The notes beneath the pieces are model-generated. The model saw nothing but the letters and a program-made list of their open reading frames with translations, searched no databases and was not told the DNA's origin. Below are positions 16,148 to 24,560 of a stretch of DNA of 64,000 nt, one piece after another. The DNA is taken from contig CAYNYF010000001.1 in assembly GCA_964401385.1 (NCBI GenBank), positions 56,312 through 120,311 of the forward strand. Reading direction: 5' to 3'. The stretch comes from CAYNYF01 sp964401385 (lineage in GTDB: Bacteria; Planctomycetota; Phycisphaerae; SM23-33). How positions within the stretch are numbered: the first letter of the stretch is position 1; each line of letters opens with the position of its first letter. Both the position numbers and the translations under genes were made by a program.

Positions 16148-18175
16148 CTACCGTCTGCGGACGAGGGCGAGCACGCCGCCAAGAGCCACCAGCAGGATCG
16201 TGCCCGGCTCCGGCACGCCGGCCGGGCCCGTGCCGGCGCCACCTACCTGCCTGCCGCCGGCAGGCAGGTAGTTATCGGCCCAGATGGTGTAGTCGCCCCC
16301 GTCGACGGTGGTGTCCTGGTTGAAATTTCCGACGGCCCAGCCGCCCTCGGAGAAACGGGCGACGCCCTGGGATGCGTAGTGGTCCGCCCAGACGGTGTAG
16401 TCGCCGCCGTCGACCGCGCCGTCGCCGGTGGCGTCGCCGAGAATCACCGCCGGCAGCAGCCCGTAGGCCTCCAGCTCGACGATGCTGGTGAACTCGGCCG
16501 TGCCGCCGGCGGGGCCGCGAATGCGTATCGCGTCGCCGACGATCGGGGTGAAGCTCAGCTCGATCCGCTGAAAGTATTCGTACGGGTCCAGCGGCTCGTC
16601 GAGCTGTAGGCCGCCCACCTCGGTGAACGCGCCGTCGTCGCCAACCTCCACGATCAGGTCGAGGAAGTAGCCGCCTCTGGGCTCGATGAGCCTGGGGTCG
16701 GCGTTGATGGCGCTCCAGCGGATATCGCCCTCGTGGAAGACCAGCGAGGTGAAGGTGACGTCGCGGTCGAAGTTGATCTGGTAGAAGTCGCCGCCGGCGG
16801 GCTGGGCGTTGTCGCCGTCGTAGGTGGTGTAGGGAAGATGCCCGTTGTGGCTGACGTCGACGATGCCGTCGATGATAGCGTCCAGGTTCTGCCTGTCGTT
16901 GTCCGGGTCGTGGGCTTCGACGCTGGAAGAGACCCACGCGCTGCCCCCGGCGTCGAGGACCGATCCAACCAGGCCGGCCGGACCCGGCGGGTCGGGCTTC
17001 TCCGGCGGCGGCAGTACCTCGTCGCCCTCGGGCAGGTGATAGGTTCGGGCGAGCCCTTCGCCGCTGATCGAGCCCCCGGCCAGGAGGATCTGCCCCTCGG
17101 CGGCGCCCCGCCACGCCACCGCCACGTCGGATATCGTCGTGTCCGGGCTGATGTTGGCCAGCGTCGGGACGTGGTAGGCGTCCGCTGCCTGCGAGGTCAG
17201 GTCCGCCGGCAGGCCGGAGTAGCCCCGGATGAGCCCGATCAGCCCGCCGGCCGTGGCGGGGTTGCAGTCGCAGTCAAAGCCCGCCAGCACGCCGACCTTC
17301 ACCGTCTCCTTGAAGTCGCCCTGCCCGTACAGAATCGCCAGCGTCGTCATGCCGGTGTTGACGGTGGACTCGATCCAGTACCGGTAGCGCCCGCTGCTGT
17401 AGGCCCCGACGTAGTGATCGTAGATCTTCTCCTGCGTGGCCCGCCAGTCCAGCGTGCCGTCGGCCTTGTCGCCGTCGTACCAGTCGACCACGTCCTGTAC
17501 GACCTGGTGCGTGCGGGAGGTCGTCGGCACCACCTCCAGGCCCATCTGCACGATGGTCTCGACGTCCATCTCGAAGGCCGCGGCCGCGTACATCGCCGCG
17601 TAGAACTGGGCGGCGTGAACGGGGTAGCCGTCGTTGCTGACCGAGCCGAACCGCCCGGCCAGGTCGGCCGCGCGCTGCCGCATTCCCGGCGCGGCCGCAC
17701 CCAGGCTCTCGGTGGTGATCTGCGAGTCGATCGCGTACCAGTGCATGTTCTTGCGGATGCTGCCGGTGGCGGGCGGGGTGAGGCCTTCGGTCATCAGGTA
17801 GCGGGCCTGGCGGTTGGCGATGTAGAACGCGTCCAGCGGGACGTGCGCCTCCCAGGCGGCCTTGACGTCCGCCCCGGACGGGTCGGAGTTGCCCGCGAGC
17901 AGGTGCATGTACATGTACTCAAAGCAGGTGTCGTCGTCGCCCACCCAGGGGTCGGTGTGGATGAAGGAGTTCCAGTCGACGTTCCCGGCCGGGTTTCCCC
18001 CGCGGATGCAGAAAGCCCCCTCGGTCGGCCGGCCCGCGTAGTTGCCGAGGATCTGGCCGAGCCACATGCCGTGGAGCTTGTCGTAGTACGCATCGGCCGG
18101 GATGTCGCGGCTGGCGGCGGCCTTTCCGAAAAGGCTCAGCACGACGACCGAGAGAATGCATATCCTTGCGGCCAC
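16148..18175 (-). CDS. Secreted ADP-ribosylglycohydrolase-like protein with dockerin-like repeats and PEP-CTERM anchor
   Basis: 675 residues, GTG start with GGAGGG upstream. A signal peptide (about 1-21) precedes an ADP-ribosylglycohydrolase-type domain (about 28-360): G79-D-D-D-T83 and the later G-F-D-C-D-C-N-P-A-T-A-G-G-L are the two metal-binding motifs. A discoidin-like beta-sandwich follows (about 405-570), then two dockerin-like Ca-binding repeats (D-A-T-G-D-G-A-V-D-G-G-D-Y-T and F-N-Q-D-T-T-V-D-G-G-D-Y-T), and finally V-P-E-P-G, a hydrophobic helix and R-R-R, the PEP-CTERM sorting signal read by an exosortase. A 29-bp palindrome is embedded in frame between the second repeat and the sorting signal. 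The true substrate is doubtful, since ADP-ribose substrates are cytoplasmic. Confidence 0.85.
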   Translation of the reverse strand: MAARICILSVVVLSLFGKAAASRDIPADAYYDKLHGMWLGQILGNYAGRPTEGAFCIRGGNPAGNVDWNSFIHTDPWVGDDDTCFEYMYMHLLAGNSDPSGADVKAAWEAHVPLDAFYIANRQARYLMTEGLTPPATGSIRKNMHWYAIDSQITTESLGAAAPGMRQRAADLAGRFGSVSNDGYPVHAAQFYAAMYAAAAFEMDVETIVQMGLEVVPTTSRTHQVVQDVVDWYDGDKADGTLDWRATQEKIYDHYVGAYSSGRYRYWIESTVNTGMTTLAILYGQGDFKETVKVGVLAGFDCDCNPATAGGLIGLIRGYSGLPADLTSQAADAYHVPTLANISPDTTISDVAVAWRGAAEGQILLAGGSISGEGLARTYHLPEGDEVLPPPEKPDPPGPAGLVGSVLDAGGSAWVSSSVEAHDPDNDRQNLDAIIDGIVDVSHNGHLPYTTYDGDNAQPAGGDFYQINFDRDVTFTSLVFHEGDIRWSAINADPRLIEPRGGYFLDLIVEVGDDGAFTEVGGLQLDEPLDPYEYFQRIELSFTPIVGDAIRIRGPAGGTAEFTSIVELEAYGLLPAVILGDATGDGAVDGGDYTVWADHYASQGVARFSEGGWAVGNFNQDTTVDGGDYTIWADNYLPAGGRQVGGAGTGPAGVPEPGTILLVALGGVLALVRRR
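16243..16271. repeat. Perfect 14-bp-arm palindrome inside a coding sequence
   Basis: Arms CTACCTGCCTGCCG and CGGCAGGCAGGTAG around one central base. The palindrome lies wholly within the PEP-CTERM gene and keeps the frame, adding roughly Y-L-P-A-G-G-R-Q-V-G-G between the second dockerin-like repeat and the V-P-E-P sorting motif. Confidence 0.85.
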
Positions 18176-18312
18176 GCACGACCCTCCGAAGCCACGCCTG
18201 CCTGTCGAAGGCGGGCGGGCAAGCCTCCGGCGTCATTATCCGATCTGGTGAATACCCGCATTCTACCGCGCGGGCGCGAGTCGCGCGGGCAAAAGATCCG
18301 CCCGGCGGCGGC

Positions 18313-19548
18313 TTAGAGGTTGTCCAGGATGTGGCCGAGCCTGTCCTTTTTTGCCCGGAGGTAGGCCCGGTCCTGCTCGTGCGGGGGGATTTGCAGCGGC
18401 ACCCGCTCGACGATCTTCAGCCCGAAGCCGTCCAGGCCGTAGATCTTCCGCGGGTTGTTGGTCATGATGCGCAGCTCTCTCAGGCCCAGGTCGCGCAGGA
18501 TCTGGTTGCCGATGCCGTAGTCGCGGCGGTCCGCCTCGAAGCCCAGGTGCAGGTTGGCGTCGACGGTATCCATGCCCTTTTCGATCTGAAGCTTGTAGGC
18601 CTTGAGCTTGTTGATCAGGCCGATGCCGCGCCCTTCCTGGCGGATATACAGCAGGGCGCCGGCGCCGGCGGCCTCGATGGCGGTCAGGGCGGCGTCGAGC
18701 TGTGCGCCGCAGTCGCACCGCAGCGAGGCGAAAACGTCGCCGGTGAGGCACTCGCTGTGGACGCGAACCAGCGCGGGCTTTTCGTAGGGCACGGGCTTGC
18801 CGTCGGCGTCCAGCCGCCCGATGGGGCCCTTGCACATGGCCACGTGCGGCTCGGCGTCCACTTGCGACTCATACGCCACCAGGTGGAAGACGCCCGCGGC
18901 CAGGGGGATGTCGAACTCGACGCTGCGGCGGATGAGCCGGTCGCGCCGCAGGCGGTACTTGATCAGGTCGGCGACGGTGCACATCTTCAGCCCGTGGCGG
19001 GCGCAGAACCTCTCCAGGTCCGGCACGCGGGCCATGGTGCCGTCGTCGTTCATGATCTCGCAGATGACGGCGATGGGCTTCAGCCCGGCCAGCCGGGCAA
19101 GGTCCAGCGAGCCCTCGGTTTGCCCGGCGCGGACGAGCACGCCGCCGTCGCGGGCCCGCAGCGGGAAGAGGTGCCCCGGGCGGACGAAATCGGCCGAGGT
19201 GGCGTCGTCGCGGCAGGCCAGCTCCACCGTCCGCGCCCGGTCGGCCGCCGAAATGCCGGTGGTGATTCCGGTGGCCGCGTCAATGGTCACGGTAAAGGCC
19301 GTGCCGAAGCGCGAGGTGTTGACGGGCGTCTGGAAATGCAGGCCGAGTGCGTCGGCCTTCTCGCCGGACATGGGCAGGCAGATCAGCCCCCGGCCAAAGC
19401 GGGCCATGAAGTTGACCACCTCGGGCGTGACCTTCTCGGCGGCGCAGACCAGGTCGCCCTCGTTCTCGCGCGACTCGTCGTCCACCAGGACGATCAGCCG
19501 GCCGGAGCGAATCTCTTCCAGGATTTCCTCAATGGGCGAAAACGGCAC
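18313..19548 (-). CDS. ribBA: Bifunctional 3,4-dihydroxy-2-butanone-4-phosphate synthase / GTP cyclohydrolase II
   Basis: 411 residues; makes both precursors of riboflavin. The RibB half (about 1-205) has V-D-D-E-S-R-E-N-E-G-D-L near the N-terminus, F-G-R-G-L-I-C-L-P and the R-P-G-H-L-F-P-L substrate loop. The RibA half (about 210-411) has H-S-E-C-L-T-G-D-V-F-A-S and C-D-C-G-A-Q-L (zinc Cys residues) and R-Q-E-G-R-G-I-G-L. I prefer GTG 19548, 7 bp after GAGG, over GTG 19554, which is too close to that site. A TATAAT-like box on the minus strand (19566-19571) overlaps the end of the upstream gene. No FMN riboswitch motif is visible. Confidence 0.93.
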   Translation of the reverse strand: MPFSPIEEILEEIRSGRLIVLVDDESRENEGDLVCAAEKVTPEVVNFMARFGRGLICLPMSGEKADALGLHFQTPVNTSRFGTAFTVTIDAATGITTGISAADRARTVELACRDDATSADFVRPGHLFPLRARDGGVLVRAGQTEGSLDLARLAGLKPIAVICEIMNDDGTMARVPDLERFCARHGLKMCTVADLIKYRLRRDRLIRRSVEFDIPLAAGVFHLVAYESQVDAEPHVAMCKGPIGRLDADGKPVPYEKPALVRVHSECLTGDVFASLRCDCGAQLDAALTAIEAAGAGALLYIRQEGRGIGLINKLKAYKLQIEKGMDTVDANLHLGFEADRRDYGIGNQILRDLGLRELRIMTNNPRKIYGLDGFGLKIVERVPLQIPPHEQDRAYLRAKKDRLGHILDNL

Positions 19549-19571
19549 TCTCACACCTCGGCATTATTATA

Positions 19572-20228
19572 TCAGGCTGCCCTGCCGGTTTGGTCGTTGT
19601 GGCGATTTTGATCGGCCTCGGCCACGAAGGCCAGCCCCAGCCGGGTGTAGCTGACGGCCGTCAGCAGGCACAGCCCACCCACCGCCCACCACAGCCCCCG
19701 GGCCAGCCACGTGCCGATCGGCGGGCCGATCGCGTTAAGCTCGGGGCTGAGAAGCACCGCCGTGACCATCACCAACTGCCCGCAGGTGCACACCTTGCCC
19801 GGCAGCGTGGGCATCACCCGCACCTTGCCGGTCAACAGGAAGACCACGATGAAGCCCACCACCACCCACAGGTCCTTGCCGACGATCATCACCACCACCC
19901 AATCGGGCAGCCGCGCCCCGCGGACGTGCGAATGCTCCAGCGAAAGCAGAATGGCGGCAGAGACGATCAGGGCCTTGTCCGCCAGCGGGTCGAGGATCGC
20001 CCCCAGCCGCCCGGACGTGCCCAGCCGGCGGGCGAGGAACCCGTCGACCAGGTCCGACAGCGCCATGAGCAGGAATATGCCCAGGGCCAGGTGCCGCAGC
20101 GGCGGGCGGAGCTGCTGGTGCTTCATCAGCACCACGAAGGGCGCCACCAGCAGCAGCCGCAGCATCGTCAGCCGGTTCGGCCAGCTCAGATACGCCCACG
20201 GCCGGATGGCGTGACCCAGCGATCGCAT
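19572..20228 (-). CDS. CDP-alcohol phosphatidyltransferase (PgsA-like)
   Basis: 218 residues. The complete CDP-alcohol phosphotransferase signature is present as D59-x2-D62-G63-x2-A66-R67-x8-G76-x3-D80-x3-D84. Hydrophobic helices flank it (about 22-36, 46-58, 84-98, 110-130, 145-160, 175-195), as expected of this integral membrane family. The likely product is phosphatidylglycerophosphate, from CDP-diacylglycerol and glycerol-3-phosphate, but other CDP-alcohol substrates cannot be excluded. The start ATG 20228 is chosen because homology begins there. It sits between a small membrane protein and ribBA on the same strand. Confidence 0.85.
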   Translation of the reverse strand: MRSLGHAIRPWAYLSWPNRLTMLRLLLVAPFVVLMKHQQLRPPLRHLALGIFLLMALSDLVDGFLARRLGTSGRLGAILDPLADKALIVSAAILLSLEHSHVRGARLPDWVVVMIVGKDLWVVVGFIVVFLLTGKVRVMPTLPGKVCTCGQLVMVTAVLLSPELNAIGPPIGTWLARGLWWAVGGLCLLTAVSYTRLGLAFVAEADQNRHNDQTGRAA

Positions 20229-20329
20229 ACCCGCTTCGCCTCGTGCTCGTACAGGTTCCGACGCCCGGAAGCGTCGTGCCTCGCGGCGACGCCGCGCGGC
20301 GTTTCGCCCCGGCCGGGCCGCCGGCTGCG

Positions 20330-20857
20330 CTATCGTTTCACCTCGCGGTGGAACAGCCACGCCCCAAACAGCAGGATCGCCGCCAGCGGGAAACTCACCA
20401 GCGCCACAAACGTCAGCCACGCCTCCCACCGGGTTTCCCTGGCGGCCTGGCCGGCGCGGATGAGCATCGATGTTGCCAGGGCGCCCACGACCGCCAGGAT
20501 CGCCGCGACCACCAGCAGCAGCGGGATCATCGTCTTCTTGTAGGCGTGGGCGTGGGCCCGGGCGAGCCGGGCCGATGTCCGCCCGCCCTGCTGCCGGCTT
20601 TGAAGATCGGAAGCGCCCACCGCCGCGGCCACTTCCTCGTCGACGGGCTCAGCCTCCGACTCGGCCAGATCGTCCAGCAGCTCGGCGGCGTCGCCTTGAT
20701 CGCCGGCCATCTCGTCCAGGGCCGCGGTCGCGTCGACCTCTTCGTCCTCAGGTGAATCGGACGCGGCGGGGGCCTGGTCGTGCTGGCCGTCGGCCATGCT
20801 CGCCAGCGCATCGGCCGGGTCTTTCCGCTGCTCGTCCGTATTCTCCGACTTGCCCAT
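20330..20857 (-). CDS. Membrane protein with acidic N-terminal domain
   Basis: 175 residues. The first 85 are strongly acidic and low-complexity (E-D-E-E-V-D, D-D-L-A-E-S-E-A-E-P), then a short basic patch, then two hydrophobic helices (about 110-132 and 145-166) and a basic tail. I do not recognise a family. Its place in a run of same-strand genes with PgsA-like and TgpA-like membrane enzymes suggests an envelope role. Confidence 0.65.
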   Translation of the reverse strand: MGKSENTDEQRKDPADALASMADGQHDQAPAASDSPEDEEVDATAALDEMAGDQGDAAELLDDLAESEAEPVDEEVAAAVGASDLQSRQQGGRTSARLARAHAHAYKKTMIPLLLVVAAILAVVGALATSMLIRAGQAARETRWEAWLTFVALVSFPLAAILLFGAWLFHREVKR

Positions 20858-20976
20858 GCCAACACATTCCCGCCAGCGTGAAAGCCGCTTGGATCATATC
20901 CGCCCCTGCATGGAAGGGGAAGCTATTTCCGCCGCCAACAGACGCTCTCTTCTGGACTTGCCCACGGCCGCGGGCC

Positions 20977-23316
20977 TCAGCCCTGCTTCAATCGACGCAC
21001 CACTTGCTGGACCGTCTGCTCGGCCTCGTGGAGACCGGCGGCGGAGGGGGGCGAGTGCCCCCAGCGGATCTGGTAAAGCAGGTCGGCCAGGCCGGCCAGC
21101 CGATCTCGCGGCAGGCCCAGCTCGTCGGCCAGGCCGAAGAGGAACTCCCTGGGGGTCTGGTGCGGGCGCTGCCGGTGGCCGCGGCGCCAAAGCAGCTTCA
21201 CCAGGCTGTGGTAGCACTCCGGCAGCGACGGGTGGACCCGGACCCGCCGCAGGCCTTTCCGCCGCTGAATCAGTGCCACCAGCAGCCACGTCAGGGTCAT
21301 CACCGCCAGGCCGGACGAAAAGATCGGCAGGGCCGAGACCACTTGGTCCCAGCCGAACCTGTGCAGGGCAAGCAGGTTCCAGGCCGCCCGCCCGGCGCGC
21401 TGGAAGAGGTCGTGCACGGCCAGGCCGGTCCTGCGCAGCCTGTCCAGGAAGCGTCCGAAGAGGTTCTGGCGGTCGGCCTCGCCGTAGCCGATGACGCGCG
21501 TTCCCCAGTAGAAGCGCATCGCCGCCCAGATATTGGCCAGCCACCCGGGCGAGCGCGACAGGCGTTGGCGAGCCTCGGCCGGCGTGGGGTCGACGACGAT
21601 CCAATCGGTCCAGGGCGTGTACACCTCGCACCAGGCGTGGGCGTGAGCGGCACGAACCAGGTATCCGCCGGCGGCGGGGTTGTATTCCGACGCCAGGAAG
21701 CCGCCGGCCAGCCGGGCCCGCACGCCGACGGCCCGGCACATCAGCACCATGGCCGAGGCGAAGAACTGGCAGTGCCCGCGGCGGGTGTGAAAGAGGAAGT
21801 CCTCCACCGGGTCGCGGTCGGGGTCGGCGGCGGAAAGGTCCAGCGTATACGTGTAGTTGTCGGAGAGCTTGGCGGCGATGCGTCGGGCGATGGCGTAGTC
21901 CAGCTCTTCGCGTCGGCTGGTCTCGGCCTCGGAGAGGGCGTCCCTGGCGGCCAGCAGGTCGGCGCACCACTGCCGGGCTAGCTCGGCGACGCCCGAGGGG
22001 ATTCCCTCGCCCGGCTCGCCCCGCCCGGCACGCCGGGGCCTGCCAGGACCGACGCCGCGTGTGCGAATCGCCGCCGGCGGGGGGCCGCGCCGGCGAAGCT
22101 CGGCGAGCTGCTCTCGCTGGGGCGGGCTGAACGGCCGGGCAAAGGAATACGCCGTGTACCGGACCGGCGCGTCGCTCCTTTGCCGGTCGACGCGCGTGTC
22201 GGGGTAGAGACCGACGAATTCCAGCCCACCCGGCAGCTCCACCCGCGCAATCGGAGCGATGGCGAAGGTCATCGGCAGCAGAGACGGGTCCATGGTGACG
22301 CGCTGGGTGATGATGCCGCGTGTTTTCGGCAGCGGCGTCCGCCACGGCCCCCGGCCGGCCCGCCAGGTGAACTGACCGGGCTGGCCGAACCATTCGCCCC
22401 GCTGATACGTGCTGTAGATCCGGCCGCGCAGGTAGCCGCAGAAGCCGGTCGGGCCCAGGTCCCAGCCGTCCCGCTCGAGGCGAACTTCCATGACCACGCG
22501 CGGGTCGGCCGTGATGCGGCCAAGGTCCGTTAGCGCAAAGGAGTCCGGAAAGCCGCTGACGCCCGCCCGCCCGCGGGCAATCCGCGGCAGCTCGAACAGC
22601 GCGCCCGGGCTGCCGCGCGGCATCAGCAGGAACACCACCGCGGCCACGAGCGCACAGGCCAAAGACGCCCCGAACGCCCTGGGCCAGAGCTTGCCCTGGG
22701 AGAACTGGCCGGGAACTTGGACGGCCGGGCCGCGGGCGCCGGCCGCGCCGACCTCCACCGTCAGACGGCTGGCGGTCTGGCGGTCCAGCGCGACCTTCAG
22801 CGACAGCGCCATGCCCACGTAGCACGCCACCGGCACGTACACCAGCATCAGCAGCCCGAACCACAGCCCCGTCGTCACCAGCGCCCCGTCCAGCACCAGC
22901 ACCACCGACAGGGCCAGGATCTGGACGTAGTCGCGGTTGCGCTTCCTCTCGAAGAGCTTGCAGAGCTGGATGAGCAGCAGGTAGTGCCCCAGCGGATAGA
23001 AGAAGTTGGGCGTGGCCAGGAAGTCGATCAGGAAAAAGCCCGTGGCCAGGAGCACGGCGGCGTTGACGACGAGCCGGGGCAGGTGGATTTCCCATCCCCG
23101 CCACAGGCCGACGCCGTTGATGAGCACCCCGGCGGCGACCAGCGCCAGGTAAAAGCCGCTGCCCTCGGCCATGGCGAATCCGACCGCTCCCAGCAAAACC
23201 AGCAGCAACAGCGGCCTCTCCGGGCGCAGGGGCCTGGCGTCGCGCTCGGCCGCGGCCGGAAGAGAAGTCCACTGGCTGAAGGCCTCTCCGGCCGGCATGG
23301 GTCGCGCCGCTGTCAC
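20977..23316 (-). CDS. TgpA-like transglutaminase-domain membrane protein
   Basis: 779 residues. Several N-terminal membrane helices (within about 35-180) precede a periplasmic transglutaminase-like core with the triad C516 (R-G-H-C-Q-F-F), H560 (A-H-A-W) and D576 (V-V-D-P-T); a further helix lies near 675-695 and a soluble C-terminal domain follows. This is the architecture of TgpA-like proteins with a C-terminal DUF4129-like part. It forms the classic trio with the DUF58 and MoxR genes upstream. The start is uncertain: I chose GTG 23316, just past the DUF58 stop and 9 bp after GGAGG; ATG 23364 and ATG 23298 are alternatives. Confidence 0.85.
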   Translation of the reverse strand: MTAARPMPAGEAFSQWTSLPAAAERDARPLRPERPLLLLVLLGAVGFAMAEGSGFYLALVAAGVLINGVGLWRGWEIHLPRLVVNAAVLLATGFFLIDFLATPNFFYPLGHYLLLIQLCKLFERKRNRDYVQILALSVVLVLDGALVTTGLWFGLLMLVYVPVACYVGMALSLKVALDRQTASRLTVEVGAAGARGPAVQVPGQFSQGKLWPRAFGASLACALVAAVVFLLMPRGSPGALFELPRIARGRAGVSGFPDSFALTDLGRITADPRVVMEVRLERDGWDLGPTGFCGYLRGRIYSTYQRGEWFGQPGQFTWRAGRGPWRTPLPKTRGIITQRVTMDPSLLPMTFAIAPIARVELPGGLEFVGLYPDTRVDRQRSDAPVRYTAYSFARPFSPPQREQLAELRRRGPPPAAIRTRGVGPGRPRRAGRGEPGEGIPSGVAELARQWCADLLAARDALSEAETSRREELDYAIARRIAAKLSDNYTYTLDLSAADPDRDPVEDFLFHTRRGHCQFFASAMVLMCRAVGVRARLAGGFLASEYNPAAGGYLVRAAHAHAWCEVYTPWTDWIVVDPTPAEARQRLSRSPGWLANIWAAMRFYWGTRVIGYGEADRQNLFGRFLDRLRRTGLAVHDLFQRAGRAAWNLLALHRFGWDQVVSALPIFSSGLAVMTLTWLLVALIQRRKGLRRVRVHPSLPECYHSLVKLLWRRGHRQRPHQTPREFLFGLADELGLPRDRLAGLADLLYQIRWGHSPPSAAGLHEAEQTVQQVVRRLKQG

Positions 23317-23317
23317 C

Positions 23318-24505
23318 TCATGTGCCCTCCCCGCCGGCAGCGTCCGTGGCGGCGCGCGGGTCATCCTCGAAAAGCCCGTCCACCTCGTCCGGGGTGACCA
23401 CGGTCAGCCGGCGGCAGGCGGTTCGGATCGCCACCAGGTCTCCCAGCCGCTGCCGATCGGCTCCGATGACCACCACGTGCGAGTGCCGCAGCAGCCACCG
23501 CGGCAAGGCGGCCAGGGTCGCCGAGAACGGCCGGTCGGTGTTCTGGTCGATCTCGGCCAGCACGTCCAGCAGGGCGGTGCGGTTTCCCCTGCCGGCCCCC
23601 GCCGGCAGCGAGACGCTGCGGTCGCTGTAGGCTACGGCCAGCCCGACCTGGTATTCGCGGTGGAAGGCGTATTCGATCAGGGTGGCGGCGAAGCGAATCA
23701 GCCGCTCGCGCAGCCGTCGCTGCCCGGCCGACAGGTCCGCTAGCTGCGTGTCCAGCACCACGTACAGCACGTCCGGGCGGGGCTTGGACATCTCCCGCAC
23801 CACCGGGGCGCCGGTGGCGGCGCTGCGCTTCCAGTGAATCCAGCGCGGGTTGTCGCCCTGGCGGTACTCGCGCAGGCCGAAGAACTCGTCGGCGCCGCTG
23901 CGGACCTGGGAGGGCGCGCCGTCGGAGATTTCGGCGGCTCCGCCGGCGAGTGGGTCTCTCCGCAGCCGGCCCAGCGCCGGCCAGACCACCAGCGAGCTGA
24001 GCTGCCGAACGTCCCTCTGCGCCTTCAGCAGCGAGAACGGGAAGCGCGTGCTCAGCCGCAGCCGCCTCAGCTCGTACCGCCCCCGCTGCCGCACGGCGAA
24101 TCGCGAGCCGCTCTTGAAGACCTCCCCGGGGCGGAGCCACAGGCAGTAGGCGCCCGCGCTTTCCATCGGACGGGGGCGGCTGACCTCGGTCAGCTCCAGC
24201 CCCATGGCCGTGCCGCGCCGCCGCCGGTGGCGCAGAAAATAGCCCAGGTACACCACGCGGTTGGCAAAGGCCCGCTCGGGCATGTCGCGCCAGACGTCCA
24301 CGGCCAGCACCGACCGCCTGGCCACGATCACCGACAGCAGCAGCGCCCCCAGCATCAGCCCCATGATCGCGAACAGCAGCGCCCGCTGGGTGTTGATGGC
24401 CGCCAGCGCGATCAGCGACAGGGCCGCCACGTACAGCACGCCGGCCAGGGTGGCCGAAAAATCATAATGGCTCTTCGTTCGCCTGGATTTGATCTTGCCT
24501 GGCAT
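23318..24505 (-). CDS. DUF58 domain protein
   Basis: 395 residues with two hydrophobic helices near the N-terminus (about 20-55) and the DUF58 signature F-F-G-L-R-E-Y-R-Q-G-D-N-P-R (about 220-233) continuing to I-H-W-K-R-S-A. A von Willebrand-like fold with V-L-D-T-Q follows. DUF58 proteins accompany MoxR ATPases and transglutaminase-like proteins and are thought to help assemble or activate envelope complexes. ATG 24505 is the first sensible start; upstream codons are Arg-rich and look non-coding. It ends 1 bp before the start I chose for the TgpA-like gene, so translation is probably coupled. Confidence 0.88.
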   Translation of the reverse strand: MPGKIKSRRTKSHYDFSATLAGVLYVAALSLIALAAINTQRALLFAIMGLMLGALLLSVIVARRSVLAVDVWRDMPERAFANRVVYLGYFLRHRRRRGTAMGLELTEVSRPRPMESAGAYCLWLRPGEVFKSGSRFAVRQRGRYELRRLRLSTRFPFSLLKAQRDVRQLSSLVVWPALGRLRRDPLAGGAAEISDGAPSQVRSGADEFFGLREYRQGDNPRWIHWKRSAATGAPVVREMSKPRPDVLYVVLDTQLADLSAGQRRLRERLIRFAATLIEYAFHREYQVGLAVAYSDRSVSLPAGAGRGNRTALLDVLAEIDQNTDRPFSATLAALPRWLLRHSHVVVIGADRQRLGDLVAIRTACRRLTVVTPDEVDGLFEDDPRAATDAAGGEGT

Positions 24506-24560
24506 CGGCGACTTACCGCGACGCCGGCTGGCGGCCCGCGCCCGCCGGCGGCCGCATCCG

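Noticed and set aside
16440..16470. Dockerins implying a cellulosome
   Set aside because: The two calcium-type repeats are followed by a PEP-CTERM signal and no cohesin is seen; such repeats are common in planctomycete secreted proteins without cellulosomes.
19549..19620. FMN riboswitch upstream of ribBA
   Set aside because: The preceding gene ends within 25 bp of the start, leaving no room, and no RFN consensus words are present.
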